64,000 nucleotides of DNA, taken from the NCBI GenBank assembly GCA_023229765.1, contig JALNYO010000016.1, positions 26,892-90,891 of the forward strand, written 5' to 3'. The translations under genes were made by a program, and so were the position numbers. Below the pieces are notes generated by a model, which worked only from the letters and a program-made list of their open reading frames with translations, was not told where the DNA came from and did not search any database. Shown piece by piece: positions 16,522-23,225 of this stretch (positions are counted from its first letter, which is position 1; each line of letters begins with the position of its first letter). This stretch comes from Syntrophales bacterium. Lineage in GTDB: Bacteria > Desulfobacterota > Syntrophia > Syntrophales > UBA5619.

Positions 16522-18075
16522 TTAAACAGGAATGTTCCCGTGCTTTTTGTATGGTCGCAATTCCTTTTTGGAACTCAGCATGTCAAACGCCCGGATCAGC
16601 GTCGGCCGGGTTTCGCAGGGGGCGATGATCGCATCGACATAGCCACGTTCGGCGGCGATATAGGGGTTGGAAAAAAGATCACGGTACTCCTGTATCTTTT
16701 CCGCCTTCTTCGCCACTGGATCTTCGGCGGAATTGATCTCCTTGCGGAAAATGATGTTCGCCGCCCCTTCCGCGCCCATCACGGCGATCTCCGCCGTAGG
16801 CCAAGCAACGACGAAATCGGCCCCGAGGTCCTTGCTGCACATCGCCAGATACGAGCCGCCGTAATCCTTCCGGGTGATCAGGGTGATCTTCGGCACGGTG
16901 GCCTCGGAGTAGCACCACAAAAGTTTCGCACCGTGACGGATGATCCCTTTCCATTCCTGGTCGCTGCCCGGCAGGTAGCCGGGGACGTCGGCGATCGTCA
17001 AAAGCGGGATATTGAAGGCGTCGCAAAACCGGATGAACCGGGTCGCCTTGTCGGAGGCGTCCACGTCGAGGCAGCCGGCAAGGTATTTCGGCTGATTGGC
17101 GATGATGCCGATTGCCCGGCCGCCCATCCGGGCGAAGGCGATGATGATATTGCGGGCGTAGTACTGGTGCGGCTCAATAATTTCGCCGTTATCGACGATC
17201 GCGCGGATTACCTGTTTCATGTCGTACATCCGGCGGGGATTTTCCGGGACGATGGTATCAAGAATTTCTTCCATCCGGTCCGCCGGGTCTTCGGTGGCGA
17301 TAAAGGGCGGGGTTTGCGTATTGTTGGAGGGCAGGTACCCCAGCAATTTCCGGATTTCCCGGAGCGCCTCCGCGTCACTTTCACAGGCAAAGTGGGCGAC
17401 CCCGCTTTTCGCGTTGTGGGTCATCGCGCCGCCTAGGCTCTCAAAGTCGATCTTCTCTCCGGTTACCTCTTTTATCACCTCGGGGCCGGTGATAAACATA
17501 TAGGATGTCTTTTTGGTCATGAATATCCAGTCGGTCATTGCCGGCGAATAGACCGCGCCGCCGGCGGTCGGCCCCATGATCGCCGAGATCTGCGGAATTA
17601 CCCCGGAGGCGCTGGAATTCCGAAAAAAGATGTTTCCGTATCCGGAAAGGGCATCCACCCCCTCCTGAATGCGCGCCCCGCCCGAGTCGTTGATGCCGAC
17701 CAAGGGCGCCCCGGTCTTCAGCGCGGCGTCCATGACCTTGCAGATCTTTTTTGCATGCATCTCGCCCAAGCTGCCGGCCCGGGAGGTGAAATCCTGCGAA
17801 TAGGCAAAGACCGTGCGGCCTTCGACCTTGCCGAAGCCGGTGATCACCCCTTCGGCTGGTATTTCAACATTGGCCATGCCGAAACTGCCGCCGCGATGGC
17901 GGACAAACAGATCCAGCTCCTGGAATGTTCCGGGATCAAAAAGCAGGTCGAGTCGTTCGCGGGCGGTCAGCTTCCCCGCCTCGTGCTGTTTTTGGATACC
18001 ATTTTCTCCGCCCATGGCCTCGGCCTTGGCCTTTCTTGCCTCCAACTCTTGAAGTTTCAACGGCTTTTCGCTCAT
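16522..18075 (-). CDS. mmdA: Methylmalonyl-CoA decarboxylase alpha / propionyl-CoA carboxylase beta (carboxyltransferase) subunit
   Basis: The 517-residue carboxyltransferase shows GKLTARERLDLLFD, the CoA-binding GGARIQEGVDAL oxyanion region and GPTAGGAVYSPA. Its second half has DVPGYLPGSDQE and GGSYLAMCSKDLGAD. It moves CO2 between methylmalonyl- or propionyl-CoA and a biotin carrier. Biotin carrier and membrane subunits are not adjacent, so decarboxylase versus carboxylase cannot be decided. MSEKPLK at 18075 is preferred over the GTG at 18090 because GAGGAG precedes it. The epimerase gene lies just upstream. Confidence 0.9.
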   Translation of the reverse strand: MSEKPLKLQELEARKAKAEAMGGENGIQKQHEAGKLTARERLDLLFDPGTFQELDLFVRHRGGSFGMANVEIPAEGVITGFGKVEGRTVFAYSQDFTSRAGSLGEMHAKKICKVMDAALKTGAPLVGINDSGGARIQEGVDALSGYGNIFFRNSSASGVIPQISAIMGPTAGGAVYSPAMTDWIFMTKKTSYMFITGPEVIKEVTGEKIDFESLGGAMTHNAKSGVAHFACESDAEALREIRKLLGYLPSNNTQTPPFIATEDPADRMEEILDTIVPENPRRMYDMKQVIRAIVDNGEIIEPHQYYARNIIIAFARMGGRAIGIIANQPKYLAGCLDVDASDKATRFIRFCDAFNIPLLTIADVPGYLPGSDQEWKGIIRHGAKLLWCYSEATVPKITLITRKDYGGSYLAMCSKDLGADFVVAWPTAEIAVMGAEGAANIIFRKEINSAEDPVAKKAEKIQEYRDLFSNPYIAAERGYVDAIIAPCETRPTLIRAFDMLSSKKELRPYKKHGNIPV

Positions 18076-18100
18076 TATTATTCTCCTCACGTTATTATGC

Positions 18101-18505
18101 TTAAACCTTCTCGCAGAGTTCCACCAGAACGCCCCCGCTGTCTTTGGGGTGAAGAAACGCGATCTTTTTTCCTCCGGCCCCCATCCTCGGTTTATGGTCG
18201 ATCAGCCGGAAATTTTTCGCCTCCAGCTCTCGCAGCGCTTCTTCAAGATTGTCCACCGCGAAGGCGATATGCTGGATCCCCTCTCCCTTGGCTTCAATGA
18301 ATTTGGCAATGGGTCCGTCCGGGGCGGTGGACTCCAGAAGTTCGATCTCTACATCGCCAAGGGGGAGAAACGCGGTCTTCACCTTTTGTTCGGCAACCGT
18401 TTCTTCGCCTTCCAGTTGGAGCCCTAACAGCTCTGAATAGAATTTCAAGGACGCATCGATGCTTTTTACCGCAATGCCAATGTGGTCTATCTTGACGGCT
18501 TTCAT
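18101..18505 (-). CDS. mce: Methylmalonyl-CoA epimerase
   Basis: The 134-residue vicinal-oxygen-chelate protein interconverts (R)- and (S)-methylmalonyl-CoA. IDHIGIAVKSID, the Glu of VEIELLEST, EGIQHIAFAVDN and the C-terminal GVLVELCE supply the metal ligands typical of the family. GGGGGGA precedes its ATG. It is 25 bp upstream of mmdA on the same strand, so the two form a propionate/methylmalonyl-CoA unit. Confidence 0.94.
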   Translation of the reverse strand: MKAVKIDHIGIAVKSIDASLKFYSELLGLQLEGEETVAEQKVKTAFLPLGDVEIELLESTAPDGPIAKFIEAKGEGIQHIAFAVDNLEEALRELEAKNFRLIDHKPRMGAGGKKIAFLHPKDSGGVLVELCEKV

Positions 18506-18648
18506 AATTCCCCCCTGTTTTTGTCCGGAAATGCAATTTTTTGATGGTCGGCGAGGGATACCAGAAGGCGAATTTTATGTCAAGTGGGGATAGTCGGCCT
18601 TATCTTTGTTTAAGATGATGAAAACACGAATATTATTTTATAACAAAA

Positions 18649-18780
18649 GAGGTAATTGCAAAACTCCCCATTCTTGTCATTCCCGCAACGATTCTGAGCG
18701 GGAATCTGGTTCTAACTGCTTGAAAAACCATATTCCCGATAGAGACATTCGGGAATGACAAATGGTTTTGCAATTGGCTC
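18649..18780. mobile_element. MITE-A copy 2 (132 bp)
   Basis: Same ends as the copy at 9661. It lacks the 21-bp micro-repeat, reading GAGACATTCGGGAATG directly. Flanked by AAAA on both sides (18645-18648, 18781-18784). Confidence 0.85.
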
Positions 18781-18822
18781 AAAAGGCAGATTTTTGGTTT
18801 GTTTTTCTGAAACCCGGACCCC

Positions 18823-18850
18823 TTGACAAGTTTTTAGTGATGCTTATATT
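18823..18850 (+). promoter_or_regulatory. Sigma-70-type promoter of the Hsp20 pair
   Basis: TTGACA at 18823-18828, 16-bp spacer, TATATT at 18845-18850. It is about 118 bp before the first Hsp20 start, leaving a leader of roughly 110 nt. Confidence 0.65.
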
Positions 18851-18860
18851 ACGCCCGAAA

Positions 18861-18893
18861 GAGCTAACACAAATAATAACATGATGTTAGCTC
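18861..18893 (+). promoter_or_regulatory. Inverted repeat in the Hsp20 leader
   Basis: GAGCTAACA at 18861-18869 and TGTTAGCTC at 18885-18893 form a perfect 9-bp inverted repeat with a 15-bp centre at the predicted transcription start. It is not the CIRCE sequence (which has TTAGCACTC arms). It could be an operator or an mRNA hairpin. Confidence 0.55.
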
Positions 18894-18967
18894 CTGGTTA
18901 TGGTTGCCTGTCCGGGGTTCATTGCCGGGCGGGGAAGCGCTTAATAAACTCTTATGGAGGTGACGAT

Positions 18968-19411
18968 ATGTTTGAAACAGGCTTATGGAGATTTGGCGGT
19001 TTTGCGGATCCCTCCCGGGACGTGCGGCGTCTGCGGCAGGAGATGGATCGGATTTTTTCTGACTTTGCGCAGCCGGTTTCCCGGGAATTCCCGGCGGTAA
19101 ACGCCTGGATTGGTGAGGCGGATGCGGTTGTGACGGCGGAGTTGCCCGGCATCGATCCGAGCGCTGTTGAGGTCTCGGTGGTAGGAGATACGCTGACCAT
19201 CAGCGGCTCGCGCGAGGCGACGCCGCTTAAGGAGGGGGAGAGCTACCACCGTCAGGAACGAGGAGTCGGCAGCTTCAGCCGCAGTTTGCAGCTCCCGTTT
19301 CATGTCGATGCGGACAAGGTTGAGGCGAAGTATGAAAAGGGAATAATTGGGATAACCCTGCCCCGTTCCGAGGCGGAAAAGCCGAGAAAAATTTCGGTCA
19401 AGAACCAATAG
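18968..19411 (+). CDS. Hsp20/alpha-crystallin small heat shock protein
   Basis: The 147-residue chaperone binds unfolding proteins without ATP. The alpha-crystallin domain spans about residues 40-135 (VTAELPGIDPSAVEVSV, LTISGSRE, RSLQLPFHVDADKVEAKYEKGIIGITLPR). The C-terminal I-x-V (KISVKNQ) is the assembly motif. ATG 18968 is chosen because GGAGG lies about 8 nt upstream; the longer frame runs through the leader hairpin. The second Hsp20 gene follows after 11 bp. Confidence 0.93.
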   Translation: MFETGLWRFGGFADPSRDVRRLRQEMDRIFSDFAQPVSREFPAVNAWIGEADAVVTAELPGIDPSAVEVSVVGDTLTISGSREATPLKEGESYHRQERGVGSFSRSLQLPFHVDADKVEAKYEKGIIGITLPRSEAEKPRKISVKNQ

Positions 19412-19422
19412 GGGGTGAAATT

Positions 19423-19824
19423 ATGAAGAATATTGTTGAATATGAGAAGAAACCGGTTCGGGAGGCGGCCGGGGTGGAGCGCACCCAGAACCGGCGGGTT
19501 TATGTCCCGAAGGTTGATATCATCGATACGAAAGAGTCCGTTATCCTGTATGCGGATATGCCCGGGGTGGATGAAGGTTCGGTGGATGTGACGATCGACA
19601 AGAATGTCCTGAATATCTCAGGGGTTGTCAAACCGCCTGAATTCGAGGGCAGGAGCATCGCCTACGCCGAGTACGATACCGGCGATTACGATCGTTCCTT
19701 TACGATCTCCGACGATATTGACCGGGAAAAGGTGGAGGCGCTGGTGAAAAACGGGGTTCTCAGGCTCGTTCTGCACAAGGCGCCGGAAGCGGCGGTAAAG
19801 AAGATAACCGTCCGGGCCGAATAG
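19423..19824 (+). CDS. Second Hsp20/alpha-crystallin small heat shock protein
   Basis: The 133-residue paralogue has YVPKVDIIDTKESVILYADMPG, a central domain with NVLNISGVV, a YDRSFTISDDIDREKVEA segment and NGVLRLVLHKAP, ending with the assembly motif KKITVRAE. It differs strongly from the first copy, so it is not a recent duplicate. GGGGGTG precedes its ATG. The two are co-transcribed and probably form mixed oligomers. A terminator follows. Confidence 0.92.
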   Translation: MKNIVEYEKKPVREAAGVERTQNRRVYVPKVDIIDTKESVILYADMPGVDEGSVDVTIDKNVLNISGVVKPPEFEGRSIAYAEYDTGDYDRSFTISDDIDREKVEALVKNGVLRLVLHKAPEAAVKKITVRAE

Positions 19825-19835
19825 CCGGGCGTTTG

Positions 19836-19867
19836 ATAAAGCCGGAGGGGCAGCCCTCCGGCTTTAT
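19836..19867 (+). terminator. Terminator of the Hsp20 operon
   Basis: A 14-bp perfect stem (19836-19849 with 19854-19867) closes on a 4-nt loop. The A/T ends of the stem make it able to work in both directions, serving the convergent lipoprotein gene as well. Confidence 0.75.
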
Positions 19868-19921
19868 TGCGGATGTCTCAGATGCTGACATTCACAGCCA
19901 GTTCAGCCAACTGAGGGGATA

Positions 19922-20323
19922 TCACTTGCCATTCACCTTGAATTTTTCGACAAAATAGACCTTGTCAAAGGTACGCTTCAGGGCCTTGCTCTTGAATTTA
20001 TCCACGAACGGCGACTCGGGATACTCTATCTCGTCGCCGACATTGATCCTTGCCTGCTTGGCGCCCACCCAGATTTTTCTGCCATTTTCCTCCACCTGCA
20101 TAAAGGTGTAAGTGCCCCCGTCCAGGGTGGCTACAACCTTGCCTTTATGGCCGGCAGCCGCCGGTTGGGACGGAGGCGTAGCGGTAGCGCTATTTTGCGT
20201 CGGCGCCGGGGTTGTCGCCTGCGGAACAGCAGCCGGGGGCGGCGTTTCTTTAGGTTTGTCCTTGCATCCCGCAGCGGCAAGCCCCAACAGTGCCACTGCT
20301 ATCAGTAATTGTTTTTTCATCAT
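19922..20323 (-). CDS. NrfJ-like lipoprotein of the cytochrome cluster
   Basis: The 133-residue precursor has a lipoprotein signal (LLGLAAAGC, Cys at about 20), a Pro/Ala/Thr-rich linker (about 25-60) and a C-terminal domain with GTYTFMQVEENGRKIWVGA, INVGDEIEYPES and SKALKRTFDKVYFV. That domain resembles NrfJ-like proteins, found beside cytochrome genes; its biochemical role is not established. It is the last gene of the porin-cytochrome set, so an accessory periplasmic function is inferred. Confidence 0.65.
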   Translation of the reverse strand: MMKKQLLIAVALLGLAAAGCKDKPKETPPPAAVPQATTPAPTQNSATATPPSQPAAAGHKGKVVATLDGGTYTFMQVEENGRKIWVGAKQARINVGDEIEYPESPFVDKFKSKALKRTFDKVYFVEKFKVNGK

Positions 20324-20395
20324 TTCTCCTGGGATATGATGTAATTTATAAACAGTCTATTATGGGAACTGGCGATTAAAACCTCATAAAATCAA

Positions 20396-21133
20396 TCAGT
20401 GGCAGGCACTGCAACCGGAACTGCCGGCTATAATCTGTGAGCCATGACACGCAGAGGTACTGCATGATGAAATCCCGTTGGCTTCAACATATCCTTCATG
20501 CAGTCTGAGATTGTCAGACCATTCGATCGGATGTTTGGATGTCGGCCCGCCGATATGACAGGCGGTGCAGGAAGGTCCGCTTTGAAAAACCCCGTCCAGA
20601 TTTGCGCCGTGGCAACTGGCGGTTGCGCAGCCGGCCGTGCCGTTTGCCTTGACATAGTTCCCGTGCGAGGCGCCGGGCAAGGTCATCCACTCTGGGGGAT
20701 GGTAGGCATTCTGGCCGCCGATATGGCAGGACGTGCAGGAGGGGCCGCTTTGGAAAACCCCGTCCAGATTTGCTCCATGGCAACTGGCGGTTGCGCAGCC
20801 GGCCGTGCCGTTTGCCTTGACATAGCTGCCGTGGAGGGCATAGGCATAGGTTCCCCATAGGGTGGGATGGTAAGAAGCCCGGTTGCCGATGTGGCAGGTG
20901 GTGCAGGATGCCTGGGCAATCCCGCCCTGGTAATCCGCGCCATGGCACTCGGCGCATGTTTCCATGTTCGCCTTGGCCGCCGTCGTATGGCCGGTGGGCA
21001 GCCAGCCGGTCGGATGCCCCGTAGCAGAATCAAAATTGGACTGGGAACTGGAGCTGCCGCATCCGGCCAGCGCGAAGACGGAAATAAACAGCAGCAAGGC
21101 AAAGGTCAAAGAGGTTTTTGTTATCTGTGACAT
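20396..21133 (-). CDS. Octaheme lipoprotein cytochrome c with CxxxxCH/CxxCH repeats
   Basis: The 245-residue precursor has a lipobox (FALAGC). It carries five CxxCH motifs (CAECH, CTTCH, CTSCH, CTACH, CSACH) and three CxxxxCH motifs (CATASCH twice, CSTSACH). The alternating pattern matches the family known in Geobacter as CxxxxCH...CxxCH domain proteins. A 56-residue unit is duplicated; the coding DNA at 20574-20658 and 20744-20826 is nearly identical. The protein ends on its last heme His. ATG 21133 is chosen over GTG 21142 because GAGAGGTG is correctly spaced. It overlaps the pentaheme gene by 13 nt. Confidence 0.9.
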   Translation of the reverse strand: MSQITKTSLTFALLLFISVFALAGCGSSSSQSNFDSATGHPTGWLPTGHTTAAKANMETCAECHGADYQGGIAQASCTTCHIGNRASYHPTLWGTYAYALHGSYVKANGTAGCATASCHGANLDGVFQSGPSCTSCHIGGQNAYHPPEWMTLPGASHGNYVKANGTAGCATASCHGANLDGVFQSGPSCTACHIGGPTSKHPIEWSDNLRLHEGYVEANGISSCSTSACHGSQIIAGSSGCSACH

Positions 21134-21558
21134 GTCTTGCACCTCTCATTGTTTTGTCTTCCGTGGCATTTTGCGCAGGAAGCCGGGTTGATCCTTCCTT
21201 CAATGCGGTGGCGGCTCAGGTAATCGCCGCGATGAGGCAGGTTACGTTCCGGGGAAGCCTTGTATTTATCGCTGGGCTTGAGCTCCTCTTTGTAGGCATG
21301 GCAATCCGTGCAGAAGGATTCGCGATGGCACGAGGCACAGACAGCTCTCTGTCCCACGGCGTAGTACTTATGCTTGCGGTAGAAATCATCAGCCTTGTGG
21401 TTCAAGGCGACGAACTGATTCTCGTGGCACTCGCCGCAGTTGACAAGCCCCTTGACTTCCTGCGGGTGCTTCCTGGCGAGACTGGCGCCGTTGGCACAGG
21501 CATAAACAACCAATCCCATTATAATTATTCCTATAAAGGCAAACAGTTTTTTCTTCAC
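21121..21558 (-). CDS. Pentaheme c-type cytochrome
   Basis: The 145-residue protein has an N-terminal hydrophobic segment (FAFIGIIIMGLVVYAC) that may be a lipoprotein signal (VVYAC). Five CxxCH motifs follow: CGECH, CASCH, CTDCH, CAKCH and CKTCH. Several extra His residues (NHKADDFYRKHKYY, RNLPHRGDYLSRH) can serve as distal ligands. It starts at GTG 21558, overlapping the porin stop as GTGA. It is the likely periplasmic or barrel-plugging partner of the porin. Confidence 0.9.
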   Translation of the reverse strand: MKKKLFAFIGIIIMGLVVYACANGASLARKHPQEVKGLVNCGECHENQFVALNHKADDFYRKHKYYAVGQRAVCASCHRESFCTDCHAYKEELKPSDKYKASPERNLPHRGDYLSRHRIEGRINPASCAKCHGRQNNERCKTCHR

Positions 21559-22853
21559 TTGGCCCCCCCTTCTGCACCGAACGTCTTGTCGAAAGAATAG
21601 GTGAGCTTTATCAGCCCCATTAAATTATGATCGAAATCAATACTTTTTGAATAGTCGACATCGACGGCCAATTGCAATTGCTCGGAAATTTCATACCCCA
21701 CCCCAACCGAGGCGGAATAGGTGTTTTTAATGCCGCTGACAGCGCTGTCGTACTGCACATCGAAAAAGTCGGCCATTAGAGACACTTTCCCCAATTTTTT
21801 TGAGGCAAACAGGCGATACTCATCATAGGTCAGCTTGGCCGTTTCCCCGTCCATACGATGGAGGGAAAAGCCGACCATAAATGACTCGGAAGCTGTAAAG
21901 GTTGCTTTGCCGCCGAAGTATTTTGCCTCCCCGGCAATTTTATAATCGTAGTTTCTGTAGTCCACAACCAGCGCCAAACCCTCTATGGGGCTCACCTCAA
22001 TGCCGCCTCCCAGGGAAAACATTTTCTCATTGGGGTCAATGATGCCTGTTGTCAGGCTGAAGACGCTTGTGGTCATCTGCTGGAAATAGTCCCGGTAATT
22101 TGTACTTGCCAGGTCGGCGCTAATTCTCAGATTCCCCAAGGGATTGAAGGTAAGGGCATAGGCATGCTCCATCCAGCCGGAGGTAACAGAATTGTAGGAA
22201 GAGCGGCCGGCCAAGTCAAGTTTCGGAAGCGGATGAAGCCAAAGGTCAAGGCCGGCTTCCTCCCTGATCCGGTTGCCGTCGTAATTCGTTTGCAGGATGC
22301 TTAATCCGAGCGAATAGTACTTGGGAACGCTGTGGGAAAAACGACCGCCGTAAGTCACATCGCCGCCCTTGAAATTAGGTTCGGTGACAACAGGCGCCCC
22401 CACATAGGCGGCGGCGCCGAATCCGCCGGTAAAATCACTGTGCAGATAAAGGCCGTCGAGCCTTTCGGCAGCCACGCCTTCCACGACAAACTGCCGGCCG
22501 GCGGTAAACTGCAGGTTATTATTGTTGCCCTGGTAACTTACATTACCATACTGAAACGCTCCCTCTGAGCGGCCTCCGGGTCTTCTATCACGTGTGTCAA
22601 GACGTCCCCAGCCTCCGAAATCGCCGGACAGGGCACCTTCTTTCAATTCGTTTTCAATCCCGAGGCGCAAATACTCGTAGATAGGCAAGAGCTTGCGGTC
22701 GTCCGCGGCCCGTTCCATGCGCAAAATTGTCTGGGATTCCCCGTTTACAGAAACGGCTTGCCCGACATTCGGCAGAAAGAGGGGGAGCAATAATGAAACG
22801 CTGATGCACAAAGCAAAAATAATTGCACATCTTTTCTTTTCATCAGGGATCAT
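21555..22853 (-). CDS. Outer-membrane beta-barrel of the porin-cytochrome cluster
   Basis: The 432-residue protein starts with a signal peptide (hydrophobic 10-32, ending VGQA). It continues as alternating amphipathic strands (FQYGNVSYQG, LQFTAGRQFVVEG, GFGAAAYVGAP, KYYSLGLSILQTNYDG and others) to a terminal aromatic-rich LIKLTYSFDKTFG. I do not recognise a precise family; it is shorter than MtrB (about 700). Its position between cytochrome genes argues that it is the barrel of an electron conduit. ATG 22853 is chosen because AAGGAGG lies upstream; the preceding TTG is not needed. Confidence 0.78.
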   Translation of the reverse strand: MIPDEKKRCAIIFALCISVSLLLPLFLPNVGQAVSVNGESQTILRMERAADDRKLLPIYEYLRLGIENELKEGALSGDFGGWGRLDTRDRRPGGRSEGAFQYGNVSYQGNNNNLQFTAGRQFVVEGVAAERLDGLYLHSDFTGGFGAAAYVGAPVVTEPNFKGGDVTYGGRFSHSVPKYYSLGLSILQTNYDGNRIREEAGLDLWLHPLPKLDLAGRSSYNSVTSGWMEHAYALTFNPLGNLRISADLASTNYRDYFQQMTTSVFSLTTGIIDPNEKMFSLGGGIEVSPIEGLALVVDYRNYDYKIAGEAKYFGGKATFTASESFMVGFSLHRMDGETAKLTYDEYRLFASKKLGKVSLMADFFDVQYDSAVSGIKNTYSASVGVGYEISEQLQLAVDVDYSKSIDFDHNLMGLIKLTYSFDKTFGAEGGAK

Positions 22854-23126
22854 CAAGACATAGCCTCCTTGATTAGAATTAGCCGACCGGGATGCCGGCA
22901 GTCTGTTTATTTCTCAATCCCGCTATACGGTCTAAATGCGCTTGCGCACTTATCTTCTGCCGTAAAAACGCAGACAACGATCGCGAGTTTGCTAAATGCC
23001 TTAATCATCAAGCGATATTCCGTTGTTGCCAGCTTTTGACTATGCCCCTCCGCAGTTCTTTGCGTCGCGGTAGCGAACTATAGATAATGAAAATAAATAA
23101 AGCAAGTTTTTTCATCGCCAAAACAT

Positions 23127-23156
23127 AAAAAAGGCGGGTCGCAGCCCACCTTTTTT
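23127..23156 (-). terminator. Rho-independent terminator after the decaheme gene
   Basis: A GGTGGGC-type stem flanked by A6 and T6 tracts works on both strands. It separates the decaheme gene from the porin operon, so porin expression needs readthrough or its own promoter in 22860-23120. Confidence 0.7.
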
Positions 23157-23193
23157 ATTGTATTGCATTTGTTTATCGCCTTCATTGGGAATA

Positions 23194-23215
23194 GAGGTGG
23201 GCCGAAGCCCACCTC
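23194..23215. terminator. Hairpin just after the decaheme stop codon
   Basis: A perfect 9-bp stem (GAGGTGGGC) with a CGAA tetraloop ends 11 nt from the stop. No T-tract follows, so it may protect the mRNA 3' end rather than terminate. Confidence 0.5.
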
Positions 23216-23225
23216 CCTGACCCTG

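Noticed and set aside
16300..17436. 378-codon plus-strand frame opposite mmdA and the kinase
   Set aside because: Composition of a shadow frame; mmdA on the minus strand is unmistakable.
18861..18893. CIRCE (HrcA) operator before hsp20
   Set aside because: The arms are GAGCTAACA/TGTTAGCTC with a 15-nt centre, not TTAGCACTC-N9-GAGTGCTAA.
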